A stretch of 64,000 nt of DNA from Acidimicrobiia bacterium. Its GTDB lineage: Bacteria; Actinomycetota; Acidimicrobiia; Spongiisociales; JAHEDJ01. The position numbers and the translations under genes were made by a program. The notes under the pieces were generated by a model that ran no database searches, had not been told where the DNA came from, and saw nothing but the letters and a program-made list of their open reading frames with translations. This document shows positions 26,653-35,787 of this stretch, piece after piece; position 1 is the first letter of the stretch; every line of letters begins with the position of its first letter. The stretch spans positions 50,908 to 114,907 of the forward strand of contig DATIPS010000008.1 of the NCBI GenBank assembly GCA_035471805.1, read 5' to 3'.

Positions 26653-27585
26653 CTAGCCGGCGTGGACGATCTCGACGACGGGTTGCATGGATTCGATAGC
26701 AGCAATCGTTCTCGGAAACACGTCGCATCGAACTTCCTCGAATCCCAGCTCACCCATTGAGAGGATGTGCTCGGCGATCTCCTGGGATGAACCGGTCACC
26801 GGCTGTTCCATGTCGAGACCTTCAGTCTTCCAATCGAGAGTCTTGAACCCCTCTGGAACAACGGTGTACAAGTCCAAGGTCCGTCTCAGGGTGGCCGGGT
26901 CGCGGCCCTCGGCCTCACAGGCCTGTTCCAGTTTCTCGATGATCGGCGTCAACCGGTTCCCGATGTCCTGGACCGTCTCGTCCCAGCCCCACCAGTTCCA
27001 GGCGTCGGCGTATTTGGCGACGAGTCGCAGCATCTTCGGCCCGCCCGCCGCGATGTTGATCGGAGGACCTTCCGATCGGGGACCGCGCAGCACCAGTTCG
27101 GCCTGTTTGGCGGTATAGAACTCGCCATCGAAGTCGATGGCTCCCGTCTTCAGGAGACCGTGGATGATCTGTATCGCTTCGGCGAACCGTGAGTACCGTT
27201 CGCCGGTTGGGAAACCGAATGCTTCATAGTCCGAATCCGCCGTGTTGCCTGCGCCGATACCGAGAACGAATCGCCCGTCTGAGATCTCGTCGATGGTGTC
27301 GGCGATCTTTGCCACCATGGCCGGGGACCGGTACGGAGAGTTCACGACCGATTGCCCCAGGTTGATACGGCTGGTGGTAGCCGCCAACGCTGCTGCGATC
27401 GACACGGATTCCCAGGCCCCGTTCGTTGCCTTCTCGTTGCGGTACAGCAGCGCATCTTCGAACACGAACATGTCGAATTCGGCTGCTTCGGCTGCTTCTG
27501 CCCGTTCGCTGATCGACTTCCATGAGGGTGGCGGTGTTTCCCCGTCCGGTCTCCCGTTCAGTTCAGTGATGAGCCCGATATTCAT
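26653..27585 (-). CDS. LLM-class (F420-type) flavin-dependent oxidoreductase
   Basis: 310 residues, TIM-barrel luciferase-like. Conserved family stretches: MNIGLITELNG start, ESVSIAAALAATTSRINLG, MVAKIADTIDEISDGRFVLG followed by IGAG, and PPINIAAGGPKMLRLVAKYA. In actinobacteria such proteins mostly use reduced F420 rather than FMN; the cofactor is inferred from family and context. Substrate unknown. Confidence 0.88.
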   Translation of the reverse strand: MNIGLITELNGRPDGETPPPSWKSISERAEAAEAAEFDMFVFEDALLYRNEKATNGAWESVSIAAALAATTSRINLGQSVVNSPYRSPAMVAKIADTIDEISDGRFVLGIGAGNTADSDYEAFGFPTGERYSRFAEAIQIIHGLLKTGAIDFDGEFYTAKQAELVLRGPRSEGPPINIAAGGPKMLRLVAKYADAWNWWGWDETVQDIGNRLTPIIEKLEQACEAEGRDPATLRRTLDLYTVVPEGFKTLDWKTEGLDMEQPVTGSSQEIAEHILSMGELGFEEVRCDVFPRTIAAIESMQPVVEIVHAG

Positions 27586-27871
27586 GCACCGAACCTAGCC
27601 GTCGCTCGCCGGCATCGAAATGATGAGCGGTAGATGGCCGGGACTCCGACCTCCTTGCAGTCCCGCGTTTCCCCCACGGTGAGAGTGGACTGGTCCCGTT
27701 CTCGTTGGGAGACGGCCCCGAGAGCGTCGTCGCGCGATGGCTCAGGCTTCGATCGGGGACTGCCACCGATCACTCGAGCATGCGACTTCGGATGGCGCGG
27801 TCCACTGCCCGGATCACCGATGAGCAGGTGTAGCATCCCAGGGCTTCGACTCTTTCGACTGGACCAATCCT

Positions 27872-29125
27872 TTGTCCCCTTCAGCCATTGGACGCCGGGA
27901 ATTCGCTGTGATGATCGCCATGATCATGGCGATGACAGCACTGGCCATCGATATCATGCTGCCAACCTTCGGTGCGGTGCGAACCGAATACGGACTGGCA
28001 GCCGATTCAACTCAGCCGGCGGCCATCGTGACCTTCTTCTTCCTGGGATTGGCTTCAGCGCAGGTGTTCTTCGGGCCTCTGGCGGATCGCTACGGGCGCA
28101 AACCCGTCCTCTATGCAGGACTGATTCTGTACATCGTGAGTGCTCTGGCGGCGGCGTTGGCGCCGACCTTGGAGATGGTGCTCATCAGCCGGTTCGTCTG
28201 GGGTGTCGGCGCTGCCGCCCCCCGGGTGGTCGCCCTCTCCGTCGTGAGGGACACCTACTCTGGGGAGGCGATGGCCCGAACGATGTCGATCATCATGTCG
28301 ATATTCGTTCTGGTGCCCGTCGTCGCTCCCAGCCTGGGAGCACTGATCCTGAGCCTTGCTTCGTGGCGCTGGGTGTTCGGAGCGTGTGCAATCATCGCGA
28401 CATCGCTGGCGGTCTGGACCCTGCGACTGCCGGAGACCCTCAAACCGGAGAGGCGTCTTCCCTTGCGGTTCGATTCGATCGTGGCGGCAGGAAAGACCGT
28501 CGTGACCAACCGGCAGACGATCGGCTACACGCTGGCTATGACCCTCCTCTTCGGCGTCTTCTTCTCCTATCTGGCGAGTTCGGAACTGATCATCTCGGAC
28601 GTATTCGACCGTGCCGGGCAGTTCCCCTTCATCTTCGGTGGCCTGGCGGGCGTGATGGGTACCGCGATGCTGGTCAACGCTGCCATCGTTTCCCGTGTGG
28701 GTCTCGACCGCATGGTGCACATCGTGCTGGTTGGCTACGTGGCGGCTTCGGCGTCGATATCCGCCCTGGCCGTCGCCACCAACGGAACCCCCGGTTTCTG
28801 GGTCTTTCTTTCCGGCCTGGCGATCATGCTGAGCATGCACGCGCTGCTCATCCCCAACTTCAACGCCATGGCGATGAACCCGATGGGAAAGCTGGCCGGC
28901 ACTGCAGCTGCCGTGATCGGGACGATCTCGATGTCCCTGGGGGCGGGATTGGGAGCGCTGCTCGATAGCGCTTTCGACGGGACGGTTCTTCCTCTCGCCC
29001 TGGGATTCTTCGGATGCGGCGTAGCCGCCGTCGGGTTCGTCGTTTGGGCCGGACGAGGCCGCCTAATCGAACCGGATGAGTCTCCGGATGAAGCTCTCGG
29101 TCGAGCTGCGGCTGTCGGCGGCTAG
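27872..29125 (+). CDS. MFS transporter, Bcr/CflA drug-resistance type
   Basis: 417 residues, 12 TM helices. The A-motif GPLADRYGRKPVLYAGLILY, the helix-1 pattern ALAIDIMLPTFGAVRTEYGL and PLRFDSI after helix 6 match the Bcr/CflA family of proton-driven exporters (bicyclomycin, chloramphenicol and other small molecules). The start is uncertain: TTG at 27872 is the longest plausible, and GTG/ATG at about 27908-27911 would clip only the tail before helix 1. No obvious ribosome-binding site fits either well. Confidence 0.88.
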   Translation: MSPSAIGRREFAVMIAMIMAMTALAIDIMLPTFGAVRTEYGLAADSTQPAAIVTFFFLGLASAQVFFGPLADRYGRKPVLYAGLILYIVSALAAALAPTLEMVLISRFVWGVGAAAPRVVALSVVRDTYSGEAMARTMSIIMSIFVLVPVVAPSLGALILSLASWRWVFGACAIIATSLAVWTLRLPETLKPERRLPLRFDSIVAAGKTVVTNRQTIGYTLAMTLLFGVFFSYLASSELIISDVFDRAGQFPFIFGGLAGVMGTAMLVNAAIVSRVGLDRMVHIVLVGYVAASASISALAVATNGTPGFWVFLSGLAIMLSMHALLIPNFNAMAMNPMGKLAGTAAAVIGTISMSLGAGLGALLDSAFDGTVLPLALGFFGCGVAAVGFVVWAGRGRLIEPDESPDEALGRAAAVGG

Positions 29126-29220
29126 TCCGGCGCGCTGGTTGGTCGAGACATACGATCTGGGGCTCGGTACACCCATTGGAAACGATGGGCGTTGGCCGGA
29201 GACACGATCGCTTCTCTGCC

Positions 29221-31677
29221 CTACGGCCGCTCGAATACGCAGTCGGGCGGACTCGCCTGCGCTTCCGACCAGGTCCGGTACCAGGGGCAGTGGAATGGAA
29301 CGGGAGCGCTTGAAAGACCGCCGTCGGTTTCCACCCATACAAGGGTCATCGAGCCGTCCACGTTGAGGATGATCTGTTCGGAGACGGTGCCTGTGGTGGT
29401 CCCGTCCGGCGCCTGGAGCAACATTTCGCCCAGCATCACTGCGATTGCACCGTCACAGGCCTCGGAATCGAAGACGTCGCATCCCGCCTGCAGGCTGCCA
29501 AAGAACGACCCACGAACGGCGCGAGAAGCATCGACATCCCCGAAGAACGAGCATTCCAGAGTCTGCTCAGGTCCCCAGCAGATCAGCATCTCGTGCGTTT
29601 CTCCGTAGTTGTCCCGGTGCCACACTCCTCTCAGGTCGAGAGATGTCTGCTCGTCATTGTCCGGTGGGAATCCGACCCACATTTCCTGCTTGAAATCCGT
29701 TGAGTTCGCCCCATAGACCAGAACTCTCGATTCCCCGGCCACAAGGTCGTAGACATGCCAGGACTCGCCCGCCGGCAGCGGAGGCCCGTCGATCCGAGTC
29801 CACGACGAACCGTCCGCCGATACCCAGAACAAAGGCTGGGAGGCATCACGGCCTGCTGCCAGCAGGCCGAAATCGCCGGCTGTGACTTCGCTCATGAGCT
29901 GGTGTCCGTCTGAGCCGAACACCGCCGCGTCGTGGGGTACCCTGCTCCAGGTCGCGCCGTTGGTCGAGGTCCACACCGCCGCGTCGCCTTCGCCGTCCGC
30001 CCGGTCCATCCCTACGCCCACGAGTCCGGAAGCTGTTGTCACCACATCGTTCAGGTGTGCGTCGACTCCTCCGAGAACGGCCTCCTCCTCGAACCTGGTC
30101 CAGGCACGACCGTCGGATGACGTCCACAGTGCTGTACCGATAGCCACCATCCCGGGGCCGCCGGCGAAGAGCCCATCGACGACATCTTCGCCGAACACGT
30201 CGCTATCGAGCGTAACCCGCGACCACGAGATGCCGTCTGGTGAGATCCATGAGGCAACCCCGAACTCACCGGCGAGAACATCGCCTTCTGTGCCGAAAGC
30301 GACCAAACCGGTATCGGCCTGGGCGACACGACGAATGGTCAGATCTTCTGATCCGCCGAAAACAGCGTCGTTGTGCTGAACCCGGACCCATGACTCGCCA
30401 TCGACTGAGGTCCATACTGCGGGCCTGCTGCCAGCTTCCTCGAATACCGACCCCACCGCCACCAACCCGGGTCCACCGACGACTACATCCTCAATCTGCT
30501 TCCGTTCCCTTATGAGGCTCACGTCGAACGCGCCCTCTGCCACGGGACGCAACCAGGTGATCCCATCCGCGGAGGCCAGCACCGTCGAGCCGACTGCCAC
30601 GAAACCGGGTCCACCTGCTGCAGCTGCCATGATCCGGGCGGGCAATCCCAGGTCACCCGAGATGGCGATCTGGTCGGGAACTCTGACCCACGACCAGGCT
30701 GTTGACGAGGAGGGATTGTCGGGTTCTCCCTTCAGCGCCGCGAGCAGCATGTCGGACTGGAGCGCGGAGACTTCCAGCGCTCCGTTCACCGAAGCAAGGA
30801 CTTCGAAGAAAGATCTCTGAAATGACTCCGAGTTCTCGGCGCGAATGGCAGCGGCCATGCCCTCCAGGCCCGCAGCCGCTGATGACATCAAGTGCCCCTG
30901 GTGTGTGTGGTACGTGAGAGCCGGGCCGGGCGGTTCCAGGGCTCCCCAGACTGCCCGGGCGGAGGTGAACAATGAGGCTTCCTCGTCGAGTAAGGCGAGG
31001 AGGCCGTCAAGATCGGCGTCACTCGCCGACAGCAGCACCTGCATGCCGGCCAGCACCTCTTGCACATCGCCGGAGAACTGGGTTGCCACCACCGAGGCTT
31101 CGAACACGTATCGGGCGAGGGGGTCGCTTCGTTCGGCGAGTACCGAGCCGACGAGCTGTCGCTGCAAGTCGCCGGCTTCGATCTCGGCGAAGGTGAGCTC
31201 CTGGCTCTCTGCCTGCAAAAGCACAAGTGCATCCTGATCGCCGTCGCGCACAGCATCAGCAAGATCCGAATACCATTCGAGCCAGGCGATCTGGCTGTCG
31301 AGGAGTTTCTCGTGGTGGTCGGCCGCCTCGTCAGGAGGATTCAGGGTCCTGAGGGTCGCGATGTGGCGGTCGAGTGCGGCGAACATGTCCCGTGCGCCCT
31401 GTTCGGTGGGCGATTGGAGGACGGCGGCGGCTGCTTCGGTCAGGCCGGCCTCCCGGGCGCCTTCGATGGTGGCGACGAGGTATTCGGTGAGCGACAGTGC
31501 AGGTGCAACCGTCGTTGTGGTGGGCACGGTCGCCGTGGTTGTCGAGGTTGTCGGATTGGTCGATGACACGGATGGCTGCGTGGGGTCCGGCTCATTCCCA
31601 CCGGTGCATGCTCCCAACACGAGCAGACAACAGAGGACAAGGGCCGTGCGCGGCACCGCGTGGTCCCTAACCGGCAT
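29221..31677 (-). CDS. large lipoprotein with helical domain and WTSxDGxxW propeller-like repeats
   Basis: 818 residues. Signal peptide with lipobox VLGAC, a Thr-rich linker (TTSTTTATVPTTTT), and an all-helical domain at about residues 55-320. Then come six repeats of the form (G)GPGLVAVG...AVWTS(x)DG(x)SWxRV at about residues 340-650, spaced 45-60 residues, suggesting a six-bladed beta-propeller of BNR/sialidase-like geometry. A final 120-residue domain contains six Cys. Extracellular and membrane-anchored; no enzymatic residues are evident. Function unknown, perhaps binding of a polymer or cell-surface partner. Confidence 0.8.
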   Translation of the reverse strand: MPVRDHAVPRTALVLCCLLVLGACTGGNEPDPTQPSVSSTNPTTSTTTATVPTTTTVAPALSLTEYLVATIEGAREAGLTEAAAAVLQSPTEQGARDMFAALDRHIATLRTLNPPDEAADHHEKLLDSQIAWLEWYSDLADAVRDGDQDALVLLQAESQELTFAEIEAGDLQRQLVGSVLAERSDPLARYVFEASVVATQFSGDVQEVLAGMQVLLSASDADLDGLLALLDEEASLFTSARAVWGALEPPGPALTYHTHQGHLMSSAAAGLEGMAAAIRAENSESFQRSFFEVLASVNGALEVSALQSDMLLAALKGEPDNPSSSTAWSWVRVPDQIAISGDLGLPARIMAAAAGGPGFVAVGSTVLASADGITWLRPVAEGAFDVSLIRERKQIEDVVVGGPGLVAVGSVFEEAGSRPAVWTSVDGESWVRVQHNDAVFGGSEDLTIRRVAQADTGLVAFGTEGDVLAGEFGVASWISPDGISWSRVTLDSDVFGEDVVDGLFAGGPGMVAIGTALWTSSDGRAWTRFEEEAVLGGVDAHLNDVVTTASGLVGVGMDRADGEGDAAVWTSTNGATWSRVPHDAAVFGSDGHQLMSEVTAGDFGLLAAGRDASQPLFWVSADGSSWTRIDGPPLPAGESWHVYDLVAGESRVLVYGANSTDFKQEMWVGFPPDNDEQTSLDLRGVWHRDNYGETHEMLICWGPEQTLECSFFGDVDASRAVRGSFFGSLQAGCDVFDSEACDGAIAVMLGEMLLQAPDGTTTGTVSEQIILNVDGSMTLVWVETDGGLSSAPVPFHCPWYRTWSEAQASPPDCVFERP

Positions 31678-31787
31678 TTCTTCCTCCCCGGGTGTGTCGG
31701 TCGATACCCAACCTACACAGCAGGATCGGGGCGCAACGTCTCAGACCGTTGCCGCCCTCCGCCCTCCGGGCACCCGGGCCCGGCTCC

Positions 31788-32744
31788 TCAGCGGCGCATC
31801 GCTTCGATTGCTCCCCTGATTCCGCCTTTGAGGTCCAGACTCCCGGCGATGTCGTTGAGCCGGATGATCTCGTCCTCGGCAAGGATCAGGTCGGCTGCCT
31901 CTGCGTTCTGCGTGACCTGTGCGGCGCTGCTGGCTCCTGGAATCGCCACCGTGTTCGGGTGCGACAACACCCAGGACAGGGCCACCTGGGCAGGAGTAGC
32001 CCCATGAGTCGAGCCGATCCGGCGAAGTGCATCGATCAGGGGCGTTGCCCGCGCCAGGTTGGTCGACGAGGCGAGCGGATTGAGCAGATTCCTGCGGCGC
32101 ATACCCTCAGGCCGGTTGCCGGGGCTGTACTTCCCGGAGAGAAAGCCCTGAGCCAGCGGGCTGTAGGCGATGATGATCCGGTCGTTCGAAGCCGCAAACG
32201 GAATGAGTTTCCGGATGGGTTGGCGGCGGACGAGGTTGAAGAGAACCTGGTTGGAGCGAATCGGGGATCCCAGAAGTTCGTCGGCTTGCTTCCACCGGCT
32301 CAACGAGTAGTTGCTGACGCCGACATGACGCGTGATGCCGGCCGACTGCACCCTGCGCATTCCTTCCATGCCGAGACGGGCCGGGAAAGCCGGGTTGGGC
32401 CAGTGCATCTGGTAGAGATCGATCTGTTCGACTTGGAGACGGCGCCGGCTCGCTTGTGCCCTTCGTTCGATTCGACCCGGGAGTGGAACGATCGGCAGAA
32501 ACTTGGTGGCTACGAAAACACGCTGCCCGTCGAGCGCACGACCGAGTATCTCCTCCGAGCGGCCCCTTGCATAGACCTCGGCCGTGTCGAAGAAATTGAT
32601 ACCCATTTCCAGAGCGCGCTCGACGACGGAGTGCGCTTCGCGGTTTGCGTAGTCCTCGCCGTAGCCCCATTCCCTGGAGCCGAACTGCCACGTGCCCAGG
32701 CCGATCTTCGAGAGGTTTTCGCCGGCGGCTTCAAGGTAACGCAT
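31788..32744 (-). CDS. aldo/keto reductase
   Basis: 318 residues, TIM barrel. Catalytic residues are recognisable: Asp and Tyr in INFFDTAEVYARGRSEEILG, Lys in VFVATKF, and His in LYQMHWPN. NADPH-binding region VSNYSLSRW and PIRSNQVLFNLVRR, and the C-terminal AIPGASSAAQVTQNAEA, fit the YajO/IolS-like AKR group. Probably an NADPH-dependent carbonyl reductase in the cytosol. The start at MRYLEAAGENLSKIGLGTWQ is set by homology; the ribosome-binding site is weak. Confidence 0.88.
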   Translation of the reverse strand: MRYLEAAGENLSKIGLGTWQFGSREWGYGEDYANREAHSVVERALEMGINFFDTAEVYARGRSEEILGRALDGQRVFVATKFLPIVPLPGRIERRAQASRRRLQVEQIDLYQMHWPNPAFPARLGMEGMRRVQSAGITRHVGVSNYSLSRWKQADELLGSPIRSNQVLFNLVRRQPIRKLIPFAASNDRIIIAYSPLAQGFLSGKYSPGNRPEGMRRRNLLNPLASSTNLARATPLIDALRRIGSTHGATPAQVALSWVLSHPNTVAIPGASSAAQVTQNAEAADLILAEDEIIRLNDIAGSLDLKGGIRGAIEAMRR

Positions 32745-32892
32745 GCCGCCATTGTCGCCGATGGAGGCACCCAGCAGTGTTGTCGATCGAGTTTGGCTGC
32801 ATAGGCGTGGCGCAGGCGATGGAGGCGTTCCGTTTACAGGCTGTTGGCGGGTCGAGGACCTCGAGTGATCTCGACCGTTCCGGGACCGGCCG

Positions 32893-33414
32893 TTACATCC
32901 CATCGAGGGCGGCGGTTACGTCCTCGAGTTCGATGAAATCGCCCCCTCGTGCCTTGCGGTGCTGCTGGGCGGCGACGATGAGGTCGCCCTCGTCGATACC
33001 GTCGGGCACCGGGTTGATCCACGTGAGGAGCTCGATGACCGCGCCATTCGGATCGCGAAAGTAGATCGATCGCTCGTAGCCCCGATCCACCGGACCCCGG
33101 TACTTCACCCCGTGCGCATCGAGTGTCGCCATGGCCTCTTCGATCGGCACAGACAGGTTCAGAGCCAGGTGCAGCATGCCGCCCAGCTGCCGGCGCGGCG
33201 GGGTCTCCGGAAGCGAACCCTGCTCGGGCACGAAATAGGCAACGAACTGTCCGGGGCCTGCCTCGAAGAACAAGTGAACCTGACTCTGGTCGTCGAGGTT
33301 CGGCTGTTCGAGAACGAGCCGCATCCCGAGCACTTCCGTGTAGAAGTGGATCGTCTCTTCGTAGTTGCGCCCTACCAGAGCGGGATGGTTGATGCCGCGC
33401 GTCGCGATTGTCAT
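32893..33414 (-). CDS. VOC-family (glyoxalase/extradiol dioxygenase-like) protein
   Basis: 173 residues. Two beta-alpha-beta-beta-beta units: GINHPALVGRNYEETIHFYT followed by EVLGM in the first, and LHLALNLSV then SIYFRDPNGAVIELLTW in the second. Metal ligands His10, His at LHLAL and Glu in IELL occupy the expected positions. It overlaps the pirin stop by 4 bases (ATGA), so it is translationally coupled; pirin family quercetinase activity and a VOC protein could act on related aromatic or oxidised substrates (inference). Confidence 0.85.
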   Translation of the reverse strand: MTIATRGINHPALVGRNYEETIHFYTEVLGMRLVLEQPNLDDQSQVHLFFEAGPGQFVAYFVPEQGSLPETPPRRQLGGMLHLALNLSVPIEEAMATLDAHGVKYRGPVDRGYERSIYFRDPNGAVIELLTWINPVPDGIDEGDLIVAAQQHRKARGGDFIELEDVTAALDGM

Positions 33415-34394
33415 GCGAAATCGTGCGGGTGGCGGTCGATCCGGTCGGCGGGGATCGTTCCGAGCTTGCCCGATTCGTAGTCTTCGAATGCTTGCACCAG
33501 TTCGGCCCGGTTGTTCATGACGAACGGTCCGTACCAGGCGACGGGCTCGCCGATCGGCCTGCCGCCCAGAATCAGCACATCCACGTTGGGGCTGCGTGAC
33601 TCCTGCAGTTCGTCTGCTGAGATGGTGATGGAGTCTCCTCGCCCGAACGCCACCAACTGACCCATGCCGGCCGGCCGTCCGTCCGTTCCGAATCGAGCGT
33701 TGCCGTTCAAGACGTATACCAGCGCGTTGAAGTCTCTCCTCCATGGAAGGCTCAGGCGTGCCCCGGGGTACAGGGTGGCGTGCACCATGGTGATCGGCGT
33801 ATGAGTCGAGCCGGGTCCGGAAACCCCGCCGAGATCGCCGGCAATCAGGCGGAGCAGCACATCGCCATCGGGACTGGTGAGCAGGCCGACGTCGCCGGCG
33901 CGTAGATCCTGGTACTTGGGGGGAAGCCACTTGTCCCGCGACGGGAGATTGACCCACAGCTGGAATCCGTGGAACAGCCCGCCCGACACGACGAGTTCCT
34001 CCGGCGGGGTCTCGATGTGGAGGATCCCCGAGCCGGCAGTCATCCACTGGGTGTCCCCGTCGGTGATCTTGCCGCCCCCGCCGTGGGAGTCCTGGTGGCG
34101 GAGTTCGCCGTCGATCATGTAGGTGACCGTCTCGAAACCGCGGTGCGGATGCCACGGCGTGCCCTTTGGCTCTCCGGGGGCATACTCGACCTCACCCATC
34201 TGATCGAGGTGCACGAATGGGTCGAGCACCGAGAGGTCGACTCCGGCGAAGGCGCGGCGGACCGGGAATCCTTCTCCCTCGAAGCCCTGCGGAGCAGTCG
34301 TGATCGACTGAACCGGGCGCTCGATCACGCTGTCGATGGAAGCCGGAGCGACTCGAGCAAGGCTGGAGAGGTCTTCAACGGTTATGGCTGGCAT
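33411..34394 (-). CDS. pirin-family protein
   Basis: 327 residues, bicupin. Metal ligands are intact: His pair in GTPWHPHRGFETVTYMIDG and His-x-Glu in SGILHIETPPEE, matching H56, H58, H101 and E103 of pirin. The C-terminal cupin includes LVYVLNGNARFG. The start at MPAITVEDL is favoured. A 17-bp operator centred near 34423, about 29 bases upstream of the start, matches sites in the yceI-marR intergenic region, so the pirin-VOC operon is likely under the same MarR regulator. Confidence 0.9.
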   Translation of the reverse strand: MPAITVEDLSSLARVAPASIDSVIERPVQSITTAPQGFEGEGFPVRRAFAGVDLSVLDPFVHLDQMGEVEYAPGEPKGTPWHPHRGFETVTYMIDGELRHQDSHGGGGKITDGDTQWMTAGSGILHIETPPEELVVSGGLFHGFQLWVNLPSRDKWLPPKYQDLRAGDVGLLTSPDGDVLLRLIAGDLGGVSGPGSTHTPITMVHATLYPGARLSLPWRRDFNALVYVLNGNARFGTDGRPAGMGQLVAFGRGDSITISADELQESRSPNVDVLILGGRPIGEPVAWYGPFVMNNRAELVQAFEDYESGKLGTIPADRIDRHPHDFA

Positions 34395-34414
34395 GGGTAC
34401 TCTTTCTGGCAACT

Positions 34415-34431
34415 AGTTGCGTGGCCCAACT
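34415..34431. promoter_or_regulatory. MarR operator upstream of the pirin operon
   Basis: AGTTG (34415-34419) N7 CAACT (34427-34431), a 17-bp palindrome embedded in AGTTGCGTGGCCCAACTAT. It has the same half-sites and spacing as three sites before yceI and marR. The overlapping perfect palindrome GCAACTAGTTGC (34409-34420) may add a second contact. Confidence 0.7.
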
Positions 34432-34471
34432 ATATGGCTCGTATCGGCACTCGGGGTGCGATGTGTCGCCG

Positions 34472-35050
34472 TTAGGCCGGCGTGGCTTGAACCTCGATCT
34501 CGATTGTGATTCTCTTGGAAACGAGCACCCCGCCGGATTCGAGCGCGACGTTCCAGGTCAGTCCCCACTCCTCTCGCAGGATCTCGGTCCTTCCCGAGAA
34601 GGCTGCCTTGGAGTTGCCCCACGGATCGTCCACGAGGCCCTCGAACCGGAAGTCGATCGCCACGGGCTTGGTGATCCCCTTGATGGTCAGGTCTCCGTTG
34701 AGGACCCAGGCGTCGCCGCTGGCGACAATACCGGTGGAGACGAACTTCATCTCCGGGTACGCCGCGACGTCGAAGAAGTCGGGCGAAGTGAGATGTCCGT
34801 CGCGGTCGGGGGCGCCGGTCGACACCGAGCCTGTCGCGATCGTCACAGAAACGGAACTGTCGAGAGGGTTCCCGGCGACGTCGATCGTGCCGGTGACGTC
34901 CGGGAACGAGCCGCGTACCTTCGTGACCATGAGGTGACGGGCAAGGAACTCAACGGACGAGTGAGCGGGGTCGATCTGCCAGGTGCCCTCGGTTGGGACG
35001 ATTTTGCTCCCGTCGGTGGTGCGGGTGAGCGCATGAGCTGCGGCGGTCAT
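34472..35050 (-). CDS. yceI: YceI-family lipocalin-like protein
   Basis: 192 residues. GTWQIDPAHSSVEFLARHLM, LTIKGITKPVAIDFRFEG and GRTEILREEWGLTWN are standard YceI signatures (an isoprenoid- or lipid-binding beta-barrel). There is no signal peptide, so a cytosolic form, as in many actinobacteria. The ATG at 35050 has AAAAGGAGA upstream. Divergent from marR, with three operator copies between them. Confidence 0.92.
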   Translation of the reverse strand: MTAAAHALTRTTDGSKIVPTEGTWQIDPAHSSVEFLARHLMVTKVRGSFPDVTGTIDVAGNPLDSSVSVTIATGSVSTGAPDRDGHLTSPDFFDVAAYPEMKFVSTGIVASGDAWVLNGDLTIKGITKPVAIDFRFEGLVDDPWGNSKAAFSGRTEILREEWGLTWNVALESGGVLVSKRITIEIEVQATPA

Positions 35051-35064
35051 TGGGGTCTCCTTTT

Positions 35065-35123
35065 GTTGCACTTATCAATGATTGCGTATTGCAACTATAT
35101 CAGATTGATTGCGTTGCGCAACT
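35065..35123. promoter_or_regulatory. three MarR operators between yceI and marR
   Basis: GTTG-N7-CAAT (35065-35079), ATTG-N7-CAACT (35081-35096) and ATTG-N7-CAACT (35108-35123). All share the 7-base spacing, and the last two share CGT after the first half-site and an AT-rich CAACTAT end, as does the pirin-operon site. The stretch also carries both divergent promoters. Confidence 0.75.
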
Positions 35124-35143
35124 ATTTTCTGTACGCTCCTCTT

Positions 35144-35635
35144 ATGGCAGTGAAACTCAAGACCACCGAGGCTTCCGAGACCTGGCGCGCGGTGATGACT
35201 GCGTTCACCCGCGTCAACGCAGTGCTCGCCGAGGAAATGGACGCCGAGACCGACGTGTCGCTCGAGTGGTACGGCATCCTGCTCATGCTCTCCCAAGCCG
35301 AAGGAGGCGCTATGCGAGCCTCGGATGTCGCCGATCAGATCGGTCTCAGCCGCAGCGGGACCACACGGCTCATCGACCGCCTCGAGCGCGGCGGCCTGGT
35401 GGAGCGCCGGTCCTGCGGATCAGATCGACGCGGGACCTTCGTTGCCCTGACCGCGCAAGGTGAAGAGACGTTCAAGAAGGCTGGACGAATGCATCTCCGC
35501 GGCATCGACGAACACGTCGGATCACACCTCACGTCCGATGAGATGGCAGACCTCCGCAGGATCCTCACCAAGCTCGCGGCCGGTGTCGAGGGCGAGGCGC
35601 TTGCATTGCTTGGCCGGTCGATCGACGCATCCTGA
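35144..35635 (+). CDS. MarR-family transcriptional regulator
   Basis: 163 residues, a winged-helix dimer. HTH: MRASDVADQIGLSRSGTTRL and DRLERGGLVERRS; wing: SDRRGTFVALTAQGEE. The length and N-terminal helix match MarR/SlyA. It is divergent from yceI, with three copies of an RTTG-N7-CAACT motif between the genes, the likely autoregulatory site, and a fourth before the pirin gene. The effector is unknown; oxidised or aromatic compounds would fit the regulated genes. Confidence 0.93.
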   Translation: MAVKLKTTEASETWRAVMTAFTRVNAVLAEEMDAETDVSLEWYGILLMLSQAEGGAMRASDVADQIGLSRSGTTRLIDRLERGGLVERRSCGSDRRGTFVALTAQGEETFKKAGRMHLRGIDEHVGSHLTSDEMADLRRILTKLAAGVEGEALALLGRSIDAS

Positions 35636-35787
35636 CGCCCGCAGCCGGCCGCCGGCCTGCTACCGACGCCGACAAGCCAAATCCGAGGGACGTTCCTTGA
35701 CTTCCGCCATGCGGTCGTGCTGTGAGACCGGTGTGTTGGTTCCGGACGTATCGGGGGAGAAGCTTCTCGAGTTGGTGCCGTGACGTG

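Noticed and set aside
27634..28968. 444-codon plus-strand frame overlapping the MFS gene
   Set aside because: Different frame of the Bcr/CflA gene; Arg/Gly/His-rich, no TM helices or motifs.
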